Shown here: positions 1 to 9,249 of the stretch, piece by piece
Numbering within the stretch: position 1 is the first letter of the stretch
Layout: each line of letters begins with the position of its first letter
From: Sphingopyxis sp. MSC1_008
Lineage (GTDB): Bacteria > Pseudomonadota > Alphaproteobacteria > Sphingomonadales > Sphingomonadaceae
Direction of reading: 5' to 3'
NCBI RefSeq assembly: GCF_023197165.1
Contig: NZ_JALPRD010000009.1
Coordinates: forward strand, 124,001 to 188,000
DNA length: 64,000 bases
Notes under the pieces: model-generated
The model's database searches: none
Seen by the model: the letters and a program-made list of their open reading frames with translations, nothing else
What the model was told of the DNA's origin: nothing
Position numbers and translations under genes: made by a program

Positions 1-34
1 CCCTGTCGGAACAAACCTATTGATGTGGGTTAAC

Positions 35-58
35 AGGTCCGCTGCGACGCGGACCTTT
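35..58 (+). terminator. Probable rho-independent terminator of an upstream gene
   Basis: An 8-bp perfect stem, AGGTCCGC paired with GCGGACCT around the loop TGCGAC, is followed by a short T run. It lies ahead of the first gene and would end a transcript entering from the left edge. The T tract is only three bases, so function is not certain. Confidence 0.45.
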
Positions 59-111
59 CGGCCCATGAAAGGCGTTCGGTCGAAATATCTGGTTTTTAGC
101 CGAAAGTAGAA

Positions 112-2379
112 ATGATGACGTTGATGTGTTTCTCGCATCTGCGCTGGGACTTCGTGTTTCAGCGTCCGCAGCAGCTCATGTCCCTCTTCGCCGAGCACCA
201 CCCGGTCAGCTTCTGGGAAGAACCGCAATGGCAACCGGCCGGCACGGTTCCCACCATCACCCCCTATTCACCCTGCGAGAATATTACGGTCATCACGCCC
301 CGGGTCCCGGAGGAAATGGGCGAAGAAGCACTGAACGCCGCGCTACGCAAAATGCTCGACGATTATCTGGCGGATAAGGGGGAGCCACTCATTCGCTGGT
401 ATTATACGCCGATGATGCTCCCCTACTCGCGCCATCTGAAGGCTGCATGCACAATCTACGACTGCATGGACGAACTCGCGAATTTTCGGTTTGCGCCGCC
501 CGATCTCATACCGCTCGAGGGCGAACTGCTCGATTTCGCCGATCTCGTCTTCACCGGCGGATACAGCCTCTACGAGGCCAAAAGGGAGCGTCATCCATCG
601 GTGCATCCATTCCCATCGAGCGTCGACACGCGGCATTTCGCGCAAGCCCGGGAGAGCGGCGCGGACCCGGCGGACCAGGCTCCCCTGCCCCGTCCGCGCC
701 TCGGCTATTACGGCGTCATCGACGAGCGCATCGATCTCGATCTGGTCGAAATGCTGGCGGATGCGCGACCGGACTGGCAGATCGTCTTCGTGGGTCCGGT
801 CGTCAAGATCGACGCTGGCATGCTTCCGCAGCGTCCTAATATCACCTACCTCGGCGGAAAGGATTATGCCGAGCTTCCGGCCTATGCGCGCGGTTGGGAC
901 GTCGCCCTGATGCCCTTTGCGCTTAACGAGGCGACGCGGTTCATTTCGCCGACGAAGACGCCGGAATATCTTGCCGCAGGCCTGCCGGTCGTCTCGACTC
1001 CGATCACCGACGTCATGCGACATTATGGAGATCTTGCCGCTGTTGAGATTGCTGGCCCCGTCGATGACTTCGTTGCAGCGTGCGAGCGGTCGCTGGCGCG
1101 ATCGAATGAGCCGCCAGGCGCAGCGTGGCGGCAAGAAGCCGACCATATGCTCGCAGGACAGAGCTGGCACGCGGTCGCGGGCGCAATGCTGGCAAAGATC
1201 AGCATCGCGACGCCGCGCCCGCAGCCGTCGTCTGACGCGCATTATGACTATTTAGTCGTGGGCGCCGGTTTTGCCGGCGCGGTCATGGCCGAGCGACTGG
1301 CCGCCGGAAGCGGCAAGCGCGTTCTCGTCATCGACCGCCGCGATCACATTGGCGGAAATGCCTACGACCATTGCGACGAAAGCGGCATTCTCGTTCATCG
1401 ATACGGGCCGCATATCTTTCACACGAACAGTGACGCGATTGTCGAATATCTTTCGCGCTTTACGGATTGGCGTCCCTACGAGCACCGCGTGTTGGCGGAT
1501 GTCGACGGCAAACTTGTACCGATGCCGATCAACCGCAATACCCTCAATTCCCTGTACAACCTCGATTTGCAAACCGAGGAGGAGGCCGGAGCCTTCCTCG
1601 CGAGCCGTGCGGAGCCGGTGGATCCGGTCCTAACATCCGCCGATATGGTCATTTCGAAGGTCGGCACCGCGCTCTACCAGACATTTTTCCGCGGTTATAC
1701 GCGCAAGCAGTGGGGAATGGACCCTACCGAGCTCGACAAGTCCGTCACCGCACGCGTTCCAACGCGCACCAACACCGACGACCGATATTTCACAGACAAT
1801 TTTCAGGCGATGCCGGCCAAGGGCTATACCGCAATTTTTGAGGCCATGCTCGACCACCCGCTAATCGACGTCAAACTGGGAATATCTTTCGACGAAATCC
1901 GAAAGCGGATCACCTATGACCGGCTCATCTACACTGGGCCCGTTGATGAATATTTCGGATATCGGCTTGGCAAATTGCCATATCGCTCGCTTCGCTTCGA
2001 GCATCAAACCCTCGATACTGAATGGCTACAGCCGGTAGCAGTCGTCAATTATCCGAGCGAAGCCGTGCCCTTTACGCGGATTACTGAGTACAAGCATCTG
2101 ACAGGACAGGTGGCGCCTCGCACCAGCATCACCCGTGAATACCCGTGCGCCGATGGCGACCCCTATTATCCGATTCCGCGCGCTGAGAATGAAGCGCTGT
2201 TCAAGCGTTACGAGAAGCTTGCGCGCGAAGCGCAAGATGTGCTCTTCGTCGGCCGGCTCGCGACTTACCGCTATTATAATATGGATCAGGTCGTTGGGCA
2301 GGCGCTCGCAACCTATCGCCGGCACGTCGATCAACTCGCCCTAGGCACCCGATATCCTGAAGCCGTGGCGGCAGAGTAG
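112..2379 (+). CDS. Glycosyltransferase / UDP-galactopyranose mutase fusion
   Basis: A 755-residue protein made of two enzymes. Residues about 1-370 look like a GT-B glycosyltransferase (start MMTLMCFSHLRWDFVFQRPQ, then a sugar-binding half with the stretch SPTKTPEYLAAGLPVVST). From residue 379 a complete UDP-galactopyranose mutase follows, opening with the FAD-binding motif VVGAGFAGAVMAERLA and carrying the family signatures GGNAYD, YGPHIFHT, RKQWG and the C-terminal FVGRLATYRYYNMDQ. Known for the family: the mutase interconverts UDP-galactopyranose and UDP-galactofuranose. Inferred: the fusion makes UDP-Galf and may pass it, or work alongside, a transferase for surface glycan. Both halves keep full length, so this is a genuine fusion rather than a frameshift join. 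The upstream start at 112 is the only one that keeps the GT N terminus. Confidence 0.85.
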   Translation: MMTLMCFSHLRWDFVFQRPQQLMSLFAEHHPVSFWEEPQWQPAGTVPTITPYSPCENITVITPRVPEEMGEEALNAALRKMLDDYLADKGEPLIRWYYTPMMLPYSRHLKAACTIYDCMDELANFRFAPPDLIPLEGELLDFADLVFTGGYSLYEAKRERHPSVHPFPSSVDTRHFAQARESGADPADQAPLPRPRLGYYGVIDERIDLDLVEMLADARPDWQIVFVGPVVKIDAGMLPQRPNITYLGGKDYAELPAYARGWDVALMPFALNEATRFISPTKTPEYLAAGLPVVSTPITDVMRHYGDLAAVEIAGPVDDFVAACERSLARSNEPPGAAWRQEADHMLAGQSWHAVAGAMLAKISIATPRPQPSSDAHYDYLVVGAGFAGAVMAERLAAGSGKRVLVIDRRDHIGGNAYDHCDESGILVHRYGPHIFHTNSDAIVEYLSRFTDWRPYEHRVLADVDGKLVPMPINRNTLNSLYNLDLQTEEEAGAFLASRAEPVDPVLTSADMVISKVGTALYQTFFRGYTRKQWGMDPTELDKSVTARVPTRTNTDDRYFTDNFQAMPAKGYTAIFEAMLDHPLIDVKLGISFDEIRKRITYDRLIYTGPVDEYFGYRLGKLPYRSLRFEHQTLDTEWLQPVAVVNYPSEAVPFTRITEYKHLTGQVAPRTSITREYPCADGDPYYPIPRAENEALFKRYEKLAREAQDVLFVGRLATYRYYNMDQVVGQALATYRRHVDQLALGTRYPEAVAAE

Positions 2380-2478
2380 CAAGGATTGGCCGGGATCGAG
2401 ATTCCGTTGAGGCCCGTGCGCCCCAAGACCGGGCAGGATCCACGCGCGTCTTTCCGGTGCAGCCAAGAAGAGGTTTCG

Positions 2479-2685
2479 ATGAGCAAGGAGAAGAATCGCC
2501 CGGGTCGCTCAGCTGACCGTGAGCGCATCAGCCTGACGCAAGAGCATGAACTTCGCGGATGGTCGAAGCGTCTTGGCGTCAGCGAAGAGCGATTGAGGGC
2601 GGCCGTTGGGCGGGTCGGAAATCTCGCTTACGATGTTCGCGCCTATTTCCTTTCTGGCCGCGAGAAGGACCGATCGCCAGACTGA
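2479..2685 (+). CDS. DUF3606 small protein
   Basis: A 68-residue hydrophilic protein. The core from residue 15 (RISLTQEHELRGWSKRLGVS, then ERLRAAVGRVG) matches the DUF3606 helical fold, in which short proteins carry a conserved W-x-K-x-LGVS segment. No biochemical role is established. The ATG at 2479 is preceded by AAGAGG, and it removes a poorly conserved upstream extension of the open frame. A paralogue lies at 38347-38526. Such genes commonly sit among stress genes in alphaproteobacteria, which fits this window. Confidence 0.8.
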   Translation: MSKEKNRPGRSADRERISLTQEHELRGWSKRLGVSEERLRAAVGRVGNLAYDVRAYFLSGREKDRSPD

Positions 2686-2867
2686 CAGCGATTTTCCTCT
2701 CCATGTCGGACAGCGCCGCGACAGCAACGGTCGACGGCGTTCGTGGACAGTACGCTCCGTCGGGCAATCGATGCTCCATGTCGTGGCACCGCGAACGCGG
2801 GAGGGCCGTCTTAGGTCGATCATGTCGACGGTCGACCTATGAGTGTGCCACGATCGCGTCGCGTTGC

Positions 2868-3524
2868 CTAAGCTCCAGTTTGCGTATGAGGTGCCGCGAC
2901 CGGTTTCGATTCGGGGGATTCGCGCTGACGCAAGAAGATCGAGAGAATCACGAGGACGGCGGTCGACAAGAATTCACTCTGCCAGTTCTGAAAGGATTCG
3001 AACCAAAGCTGCGGATCACCGAGATAAGCCAGGGTCGTCTGGGCGGCCTCGCCATGTTCGCGCGCCTCTTCGGCTGCCGCCGCGGCGCTGTGCGTCCAGT
3101 GCAGGACGAAGGACAGAATGAAGAGCAGGAATAATATGATCCCGAGCGAACGCGCATAGAGCGCGCGTGCGACGGGCCCCTTACGCAGGATCGCCGGCGC
3201 GTCCGGTTTGGACGCCTGCGCTGCGAGGTCGGCGTCGCGTGGCGGCGAGTCGGGATCCTTCGATTCCGAAGAGCCGCGCTGAATGAGCATCGCTGTCAGT
3301 ACCACATAGGCCGACATCTGGAGAAATTCGCTTTCCCAATTCTCGAAGACGGTTGAGAGGAACTCGGGACTCCAGGTATAGGCCGTGAGCGAGAGCGCCG
3401 GCTCGCCATGGCGCGACGCATTTTCGATCGAGACGTGCCAGCCCGTCAGCCATTGCCCAACGATGCTGACAGCAAACAAGAGCATCAGCACGATCGTGAG
3501 GCTGTTGTCCTTAAACAGACGCAT
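2868..3524 (-). CDS. DUF6766-type membrane protein
   Basis: A 218-residue membrane protein with two internally similar halves. Each half has a transmembrane helix followed by a segment of the form F-x-N-W-x-SEFL (ENWESEFLQM and QNWQSEFLST) and a second helix. This architecture matches the DUF6766 family as I recall it; its function is unknown. The ATG at 3524 has AGGAGA seven bases upstream, which favours it over the ATG six bases earlier. The first 14 bases overlap the end of the PRC-barrel gene upstream, so the two are probably translationally coupled in the operon that starts with the Crp/Fnr gene at 5213. Confidence 0.75.
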   Translation of the reverse strand: MRLFKDNSLTIVLMLLFAVSIVGQWLTGWHVSIENASRHGEPALSLTAYTWSPEFLSTVFENWESEFLQMSAYVVLTAMLIQRGSSESKDPDSPPRDADLAAQASKPDAPAILRKGPVARALYARSLGIILFLLFILSFVLHWTHSAAAAAEEAREHGEAAQTTLAYLGDPQLWFESFQNWQSEFLSTAVLVILSIFLRQRESPESKPVAAPHTQTGA

Positions 3525-4161
3525 GAACATTCTCCTGGTCTTGGCCGGCAGACGGCGTGGAATCCCCGTCCCTCCCGCCCGCGATTTCGGCCGCCGCCGC
3601 CGGCCAGCGGTCCGGCGCGAGCGTTTCGCGGCGCTCGAAGGCGGCCCGCGTCTCGAGTATGATGAGGCCGTCGGCGTGGCAGTCGATCTGCGCCAGCGGC
3701 ACCGACCGCAATTGCTCCTCGACCCCTGCAATCCCGCCGCTTGCGACGACGACATAACTGAGCTGGCCCGACCGGCATTCGATCATCGCCTCGACGGTGT
3801 GTCCGACCGCCTCGCCCCGAATGTCACTGACCGGCATCGCCGATAGCCCAGTTGCAGACAACAAGGTCGGAACCTCCGCGCTGCGGCTCTTGCGCGTTGC
3901 GGCTTCGGCGCCGTCCTCATAGGCGCGCTGGCGACCGAGCCAGCGCCAGATGCCAACGAGATTGACGAGCGTGAGGAAAATATTGGTAGCGAGCAGGTTC
4001 GTCTGCCCGGTTGCCGCCGCGACGAGCGACCAGCAGACCGAGCCGATAGCGAAGACAACAAACCCCCAGCCGGTGAGGCGCGCACCAAGATTGGCGGCGG
4101 TCATCATCGCCGCGATCATTGTCGCGGCGGGCGCGACCAGGCCCGCAACATCCTCGAGCAT
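3511..4161 (-). CDS. Membrane protein with C-terminal PRC-barrel
   Basis: A 216-residue protein. Residues about 1-75 form two or three transmembrane helices (LEDVAGLVAPAATMIAAMMT, then a hydrophobic stretch ending NLVGIWRWLGRQRAYE). Residues about 105-165 match a PRC-barrel: DIRGEAVGHTVEAMIECRSG, followed by LSYVVVASGGIAG and a VPLAQI strand. PRC-barrels are small beta domains found in ribosome maturation, photosynthetic reaction centres and stress proteins; the partner here is unknown. The ATG at 4161 is preceded by GGAGGG nine bases away. The 3' end overlaps the next gene by 14 bases. Confidence 0.75.
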   Translation of the reverse strand: MLEDVAGLVAPAATMIAAMMTAANLGARLTGWGFVVFAIGSVCWSLVAAATGQTNLLATNIFLTLVNLVGIWRWLGRQRAYEDGAEAATRKSRSAEVPTLLSATGLSAMPVSDIRGEAVGHTVEAMIECRSGQLSYVVVASGGIAGVEEQLRSVPLAQIDCHADGLIILETRAAFERRETLAPDRWPAAAAEIAGGRDGDSTPSAGQDQENVHASV

Positions 4162-4257
4162 CAGGCGCCCTCCGCCGTGCCGAAAAGGTCTATGCGCGCG
4201 GTCGCGCAAGTGGTGGCCAGCAGCGTCCCTTGAGGAGGCGGCATCTGAGGGGAGGAA

Positions 4258-4470
4258 TTATTCATCTTCGGTCTCCACGTCGGGTTCCGGCGGCGACTGG
4301 GTTCGCGCGGTCGCCGCCGCGTCGATCAGGCTTTGCCCGGTGCGTTCGGCAGCGTCGGGGGTGAGGGTAAGAGCGAGCCCGTCAGGGCCGTCTAGGAGAA
4401 CGACCCCATCCTCGGCAGTCGCGACGCCGGGTTCGGCCTGGGGCGTGGGGGTATCGGATGTGACCGTCAT
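4258..4470 (-). CDS. Small acidic hypothetical protein
   Basis: A 70-residue protein with no recognised family. The middle reads as a short beta-rich segment (GVVLLDGPDGLALTLTPDAA), and both ends are rich in Pro, Glu and Thr, suggesting disorder. Its ATG overlaps the stop codon of the Crp/Fnr gene in an ATGA arrangement, which is the main argument that it is real. A 96-base gap separates it from the PRC-barrel gene downstream. Confidence 0.6.
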   Translation of the reverse strand: MTVTSDTPTPQAEPGVATAEDGVVLLDGPDGLALTLTPDAAERTGQSLIDAAATARTQSPPEPDVETEDE

Positions 4471-5213
4471 CGGAAGGGCCTTTTCCTAGTACGAAGCGGT
4501 TCGTCGTTCTCGATATAGAGATAACCGGGATCGAACTGTCCGCGCGCTGCGAGTGCCTCGAGGTCGCCAATCTCGACAAGCGAAGCGCGGAACACGCACA
4601 AGCCCTCTTCGCGCAGCTGGCGCATGACACGGTTCACATGGACCGTCGTGAGCCCGCAGATTTCAGCAAGGTCGGCCTGGGTCAGCGCGAGCGCGAAGCG
4701 CCGGCCGTCGCTGAGTCCGGCGGCGAAAAGGCGGGCATTGGTCTCGCATAGAAAATGCGCAATCCGCCCGGTCGCATCAAGACGCCCGAGGCGGAAGAGC
4801 CAGGCGCGGTGGATCGCGGCGTCGAGCAAGGTGGCATACCAGAGCTTGCGAGCCAGCGCGGGCCGCTCGGCTGAGATCGCGTCGATTTCGCTGTGCGGCA
4901 CGACCGCAATCGTTGAGGCGGTCAGCGTCGCCACATCATGATCGAGCGTCTTGAGCGGAAAGCTGTGAAGGTCGAGAAAATCGCCTGGCACGTGGATGGC
5001 AACAAGCTGCCTTAGCCCTTGCCGGTCGTCGAGGTAACGCGACATGATCCCGTCGATGAGCAGGTTACTCTCGTGCAGCGGCTCACCGGCGCGCGCCATC
5101 GTCTTTCGCGCGCCGAGGCTGCGCACCTCGCTCACCGCTGCCTCAAGCCGAACGCGTTCCGCTTTCTCCAGGCTGACGCCCCGTCGGTTTCTGAGAAAGC
5201 GTTCGGTGAACAT
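4467..5213 (-). CDS. Crp/Fnr family transcriptional regulator
   Basis: A 248-residue protein with an N-terminal cyclic-nucleotide-binding-type beta barrel (about 20-135; GDFLDLHSF is the barrel turn) and a C-terminal helix-turn-helix (about 170-225; LTQADLAEICGLTTVHVNRV). It lacks the N-terminal cysteine cluster of oxygen-sensing FNR, and the barrel does not show a clear cAMP-binding signature, so the signal is unknown. It heads a minus-strand operon with the small acidic gene, the PRC-barrel protein and the DUF6766 protein. It is one of four related regulators in the window (others near 25.3, 34.0 and 46.9 kb), all with a V-H-x-x-R recognition helix. Confidence 0.88.
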   Translation of the reverse strand: MFTERFLRNRRGVSLEKAERVRLEAAVSEVRSLGARKTMARAGEPLHESNLLIDGIMSRYLDDRQGLRQLVAIHVPGDFLDLHSFPLKTLDHDVATLTASTIAVVPHSEIDAISAERPALARKLWYATLLDAAIHRAWLFRLGRLDATGRIAHFLCETNARLFAAGLSDGRRFALALTQADLAEICGLTTVHVNRVMRQLREEGLCVFRASLVEIGDLEALAARGQFDPGYLYIENDEPLRTRKRPFR

Positions 5214-5512
5214 GAAACGGCGTTCCTTTGCTACTATTCAGGTTGATCATTCGCCTCGATACAACGGTCGATCGGGACAGGCGTTGCGTCAACACGGACG
5301 CCGATCGTCATGATCCCGATCAAGTCGTCCGGCGCAGCGCAGGCACCTACGTGGACGGCGGGACCGTAGGACTCGATCGACGCATGCGCCCGCGCGAGCG
5401 TTCCCACAGCGCCGGGGCATTCCCACCGGAATCATCATGATCCAGATCATGTTCGGGCAACCGGCCATCAGCCGGGGGGTTTTTCCGATGCCAACAGCCA
5501 GGCGAGACAAAG
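5214..5512. other. Divergent intergenic region
   Basis: This 299-base gap separates the Crp/Fnr gene from the cyanophycin operon. It holds an Fnr-type palindrome at 5436-5451. A weak minus-strand match GGAAC-N17-CGTC lies at 5379-5404, but it is 166 bases from the Crp/Fnr start. I see no coding potential. Confidence 0.6.
5436..5451. promoter_or_regulatory. Fnr/FixK-type palindrome upstream of cyanophycin operon
   Basis: The sequence CATGATCCAGATCATG has two perfect 7-base arms around CA and contains TGAT-N4-ATCA, the core of the classical Fnr/FixK site TTGAT-N4-ATCAA. It ends 61 bases before the methyltransferase start. A near-identical core (TTGATCCAGATCAT) occurs at 12605. Which of the Crp/Fnr proteins would bind is unknown. 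Confidence 0.5.
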
Positions 5513-6514
5513 ATGAATCTGACCCGCTACGCGAACAAGCTCAATGACGACAATGCGCCGACCGAGCCCGGCCCTGCCCTGGCGCGCGAAGAAAAACGCG
5601 AGAGACTGCTCGCGCTGCTCAGCTTCCTCGACGCCGAGGGGTATGAGTTTATAGCGCCGACACCCGCGACGCACGCCCGCGTCATCGCGCGCCCCGATAG
5701 AAAAGAGGCGCGGACGCTCGTTGACGCGCTGGGCTGGAGTTTGCCAGTTGCCCCAGGCCTGCTTGAACCGGAACTCGAGCGCGCGCTGGTTGAAGCCGAG
5801 GTGCTCGCGGCGCGCGCCGATGGGCTACTGATGCCGTGCCTTCGCGTATCGCGGGTCGAAGGCAGCTTGTTCTGGCACTCCGCCTTTCCGACCGATGCCA
5901 GGGATTCGGTGTTTCTCGGCCCCGACAGTTGCCGCTTTGCGCAGCTGATACTCGCCGAAATGCCGCGCGATCCTCGCACCATCCTCGATTATGGCGCGGG
6001 CGCCGGTGTCGGCGGCATCGTCGCCGCACGTCGCTGTAACAACGCCCAGCTCCTCATCGCAGACATCAATCCGAAGGCGCTGTTCCTGGCGTCGATCAAT
6101 GCCGAACATGCAGGCGTGTCCCACCAACTTATCGAGAGCGCCCGGCCGAGTGAAATTGAGGGGGCGTTCGACCTTGTTGTTACCCATCCCCCGTTCATGA
6201 TCGATGCGGATCGCCGCGCGTATCGTGACGGCGGGGATCTTTACGGCGGCCAGCTCTCGCTCGAATGGGCCCTTGAAGGCGCCGCGCTGCTCGCGCCAGC
6301 GGGCTGGTTGGTGATGCACACCGGCGCGTCGATCGTGCGCGGCAAGGATGTACTGTTCGACGCTCTGCGGAGCCGCTTGCGAACGTCCGAACTGTCACTG
6401 TCCTATCGCGAGCTCGACCCCGATATTTTCGGCGATGAGCTCGACAATCCTTGCTACATCGATGTTGACCGGATCGCCGCGGTCGGCGCGGTCATCGAGC
6501 GAGCGCCCACGTGA
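5513..6514 (+). CDS. Class I SAM-dependent methyltransferase (PrmC/HemK-like)
   Basis: A 333-residue protein. The C-terminal Rossmann domain (about 155-300) has motif I as ILDYGAGAGVGGIVAARR, an acidic ribose-binding residue in LLIADINPKAL, and motif IV as THPPF in place of the NPPY of glutamine and adenine N-methyltransferases. The N-terminal 150 residues are helical and probably provide substrate recognition. Motif IV suggests an amide or amine target, but the substrate cannot be named. The last four bases overlap the cphA start (GTGA), so it is the first gene of the cyanophycin operon; its role there is unexplained. Confidence 0.75.
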   Translation: MNLTRYANKLNDDNAPTEPGPALAREEKRERLLALLSFLDAEGYEFIAPTPATHARVIARPDRKEARTLVDALGWSLPVAPGLLEPELERALVEAEVLAARADGLLMPCLRVSRVEGSLFWHSAFPTDARDSVFLGPDSCRFAQLILAEMPRDPRTILDYGAGAGVGGIVAARRCNNAQLLIADINPKALFLASINAEHAGVSHQLIESARPSEIEGAFDLVVTHPPFMIDADRRAYRDGGDLYGGQLSLEWALEGAALLAPAGWLVMHTGASIVRGKDVLFDALRSRLRTSELSLSYRELDPDIFGDELDNPCYIDVDRIAAVGAVIERAPT

Positions 6515-9249
6515 CCGGCGTGCACGCGCCGATGCGGGTGATTGAGAAAAGCGTCTACCGCGGCCCACACCTCTACAGCCCTCGCCCAATGATCCGCGTT
6601 CGGTTAGATCTCGGCGCGCTGGAGGACTGGCCCACCGACCGGCTTTCCGGCTTTGGGCAAGCGCTTGTCGCTCTCCTGCCGAGCCTCGCCAACCATGGCT
6701 GCAGCTACCGCGCGCCAGGGGGCTTCCTTCGCCGCATGGAGCAAGGAACGTGGCTCGGTCATGTGATCGAGCATGTCGCGATCGAACTTCAGGCCAGTGC
6801 AGGCGCCGCGGTCACGCGCGGAAAGACGCGCTCGGTCCGAGGGGCGAAAGGAGTCTATGACATCCTGTTCTGCTACGCCGACCGCGACAGCGGGCTCGCC
6901 GCAGCGCGCGCTGCCATCGAGATCGTTGCATCGCTTCTGCCGTCCGATCTGCAGGCTGTCGAAGGGCTTGACCGTCTCGCGCGCCCGCTTGGAGTGGCGC
7001 CGACCGACATCACGGCGATCATCGAGGCGTTGCGCCGGCTGGTGACGGCGAACGGGCTCGGGCCGAGCACCGCAGCGATTGTCGCCGAAGCGCGGCGTCG
7101 CGGTATACCTGCGCTGCGCCTAGACGCGGCAAGCCTTGTCCAGTTCGGATACGGCAGCCGGCAGCGCCGGATCCGCGCCAGCGTCACCGGAGCGACCTCG
7201 CTGATCGCAGCCGAACTCGCCGGCAACAAGCAGGCCGCCAAAGCCCTGCTCGCCGACGCGGGGCTGCCGGTGCCGAGTGGCTCGCTGGTGCGCAGCATCG
7301 ACGAGGCGATCATCGCGGCGAAGCGCGTCGGCTGGCCCGTCGTGGTAAAACCTCTCGACGGCAACCAGGGCCGGGGGGTCACCACGGAGATCGTAGAAGA
7401 GAGCGTGCTTCGTGCCGCGTTCGAGCGGGCTGCGGCGATCAGTCGCAGCGTCATCGTCGAGCGGCAGCTAGGCGGCACCGATTACCGCATACTGGTCGTC
7501 GGAGGCGAGGTCGTCGCTGTCGCCGAGCGCGTGCCAGCGTCCGTGGTCGGCGACGGGCGCAACAGCGTCGAAGCGTTGATTGACGCAGTCAATGCCGACC
7601 CGCATCGCGGCGCTGGCCATGAAGCCGTGCTCACCCGCATCAAACTCAATGCCGCACTGGAGGCTTTTCTGGCGCAGCGTGGGCTGGGCCGCGCCTCGGT
7701 CCCTCGCGACGGCGAGAGAATCCAGCTGTGCGGTACCGCCAATCTCTCGACCGGCGGAACTGCGATCGACCGCACCGAGGATATCCACCCCGATAACGCC
7801 GCAATTGCCGTGCAGGCCGCAGCGGTGATCGGCCTTGACGTCGCGGGCATCGACATGGTCGCGCCCAACATTGCCCGCACCATAAGCGAGACGGGGGGCG
7901 GCATCGTGGAAGTCAACGCCGCCCCGGGTCTGCGCATGCATATCGCCCCGTCCGAAGGCACCCCTCGTGACGTCGCCCGACCGATCGTCGCCGCACTTTT
8001 TCCGCGCGGCTCGAACAGCCGGATTCCGATATTCGCGGTGACGGGCACCAACGGCAAGACCACGACCGTGCGGATGGTCGCTCGCATCCTCGCCGAGACC
8101 GGACACCGGGTCGGCTTTACCTCGACCACGGGCGTTTATATCAATGGCCGGAAGCAGGTGGCGTCGGACGCGAGCGGACCAAAGAGCGCGCGCATGGTTC
8201 TATGCAACCCCACCGTCGATGCTGCCGTGCTCGAGACCGCCCGCGGTGGGCTGCTGCGTGAGGGTCTGGGTTTTGATCGCTGCGACGTAGGCGCCGTTCT
8301 CAACGTGTCGAGCGACCATCTGGGAAAAGGCGACGTCCACAGCCTCGAAGATCTCGCGCGCGTGAAATCGGTGGTGGTCGAGAGCGTGAAACGCCGCGGC
8401 GCGAGCGTCCTCAACGCCGACGACAGGCTGACGGTGCGGATGGCGCGCCACGCGCGCGGGCGTATCGTCTGGTTTTCTGGCGCGCCCGGCGCCGCCGCGC
8501 GCGCGCCGATCACCGCGCACATCGCCGCTGGCGGCATGGCGGTCACGGCTGAAAACGGCGAGGTCATCCTCTATGATGGTGGCAGCCGGACCGCCGTGAT
8601 CCGCATCGCCGACATCCCGGCGACTCTCGATGGCACCGCCGAGTTCAACCTCCTGAACGCGCTCGCCGCCACCGCCATGACCGCGGCATACAGCATCCCG
8701 ATCGAGACGATCGCCGAGGGGCTCGCAGCCTTTCGCCCCACTTTCGAAGATTCGCCAGGTCGTCTCAACATCGTCGAAGCGCACGGCGTAACGATCATCG
8801 TCGACTATGCACATAATCCCGCGGCGCTCACCGCGCTCAGCCGGCTTGTCGACACCTTCCGCAAGCCCGGCGGGCGTGTCCTCGCGATGATAGGAATCCC
8901 CGGAGATCGTCGCGACGAGGATCTGCGCGGCATCGGGGCGCTTTCAGCGCGGCTGTTCGACGAGATCATGTTTCGCGAAGCGCCCGATGGCCGAGGGCGC
9001 GCCGCAGGCACGATGAACGCGCTGATGGCCGAAGGCGCCCGCGCCGCTGGCAAAGCCGAGGATGCCTTGCATCTTCTCGTCAACGAGGAGGCCGCGACCG
9101 ATTGCTGCCTCGCGCGGGCGCGGTCGGGCGACGTCGTGGTACTGACCCCCACCGATGTCGACGGCATCTGGGCGCGGGTCCAGGCCTTCGCAAGTGGGCC
9201 GGCCGCCGAGCAGCTCGGCGAGGCAGCATTTGAGGCCGCGCATGGCTGA
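6511..9249 (+). CDS. cphA: Cyanophycin synthetase
   Basis: A 912-residue enzyme of the CphA family, which builds the storage polymer multi-L-arginyl-poly-L-aspartate from Asp and Arg with two ATP per unit. Three parts are visible. The N-terminal domain (about 1-165) carries RGPHLYS near its start. An ATP-grasp domain (about 215-490) has VVVKPLDGNQGRGV and EVNAAPGLRMH. A Mur-ligase-like domain (about 500-885) has the P-loop GTNGKTT at about 512, followed by DYAHNPAALTAL. The length is normal for CphA and both ATP sites are intact. GTG at 6511 overlaps the methyltransferase stop; ATG at 6532 (MRVIEKSVYRG) is an alternative that better matches the family N terminus. The next gene starts within its last eight bases. 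Confidence 0.93.
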   Translation: MTGVHAPMRVIEKSVYRGPHLYSPRPMIRVRLDLGALEDWPTDRLSGFGQALVALLPSLANHGCSYRAPGGFLRRMEQGTWLGHVIEHVAIELQASAGAAVTRGKTRSVRGAKGVYDILFCYADRDSGLAAARAAIEIVASLLPSDLQAVEGLDRLARPLGVAPTDITAIIEALRRLVTANGLGPSTAAIVAEARRRGIPALRLDAASLVQFGYGSRQRRIRASVTGATSLIAAELAGNKQAAKALLADAGLPVPSGSLVRSIDEAIIAAKRVGWPVVVKPLDGNQGRGVTTEIVEESVLRAAFERAAAISRSVIVERQLGGTDYRILVVGGEVVAVAERVPASVVGDGRNSVEALIDAVNADPHRGAGHEAVLTRIKLNAALEAFLAQRGLGRASVPRDGERIQLCGTANLSTGGTAIDRTEDIHPDNAAIAVQAAAVIGLDVAGIDMVAPNIARTISETGGGIVEVNAAPGLRMHIAPSEGTPRDVARPIVAALFPRGSNSRIPIFAVTGTNGKTTTVRMVARILAETGHRVGFTSTTGVYINGRKQVASDASGPKSARMVLCNPTVDAAVLETARGGLLREGLGFDRCDVGAVLNVSSDHLGKGDVHSLEDLARVKSVVVESVKRRGASVLNADDRLTVRMARHARGRIVWFSGAPGAAARAPITAHIAAGGMAVTAENGEVILYDGGSRTAVIRIADIPATLDGTAEFNLLNALAATAMTAAYSIPIETIAEGLAAFRPTFEDSPGRLNIVEAHGVTIIVDYAHNPAALTALSRLVDTFRKPGGRVLAMIGIPGDRRDEDLRGIGALSARLFDEIMFREAPDGRGRAAGTMNALMAEGARAAGKAEDALHLLVNEEAATDCCLARARSGDVVVLTPTDVDGIWARVQAFASGPAAEQLGEAAFEAAHG

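Noticed and set aside
343..1242. Minus-strand open frame of 299 codons inside the GT/Glf gene
   Set aside because: Lies wholly antisense to a well supported coding gene, has no motif, and high-GC sequence gives long antisense frames.
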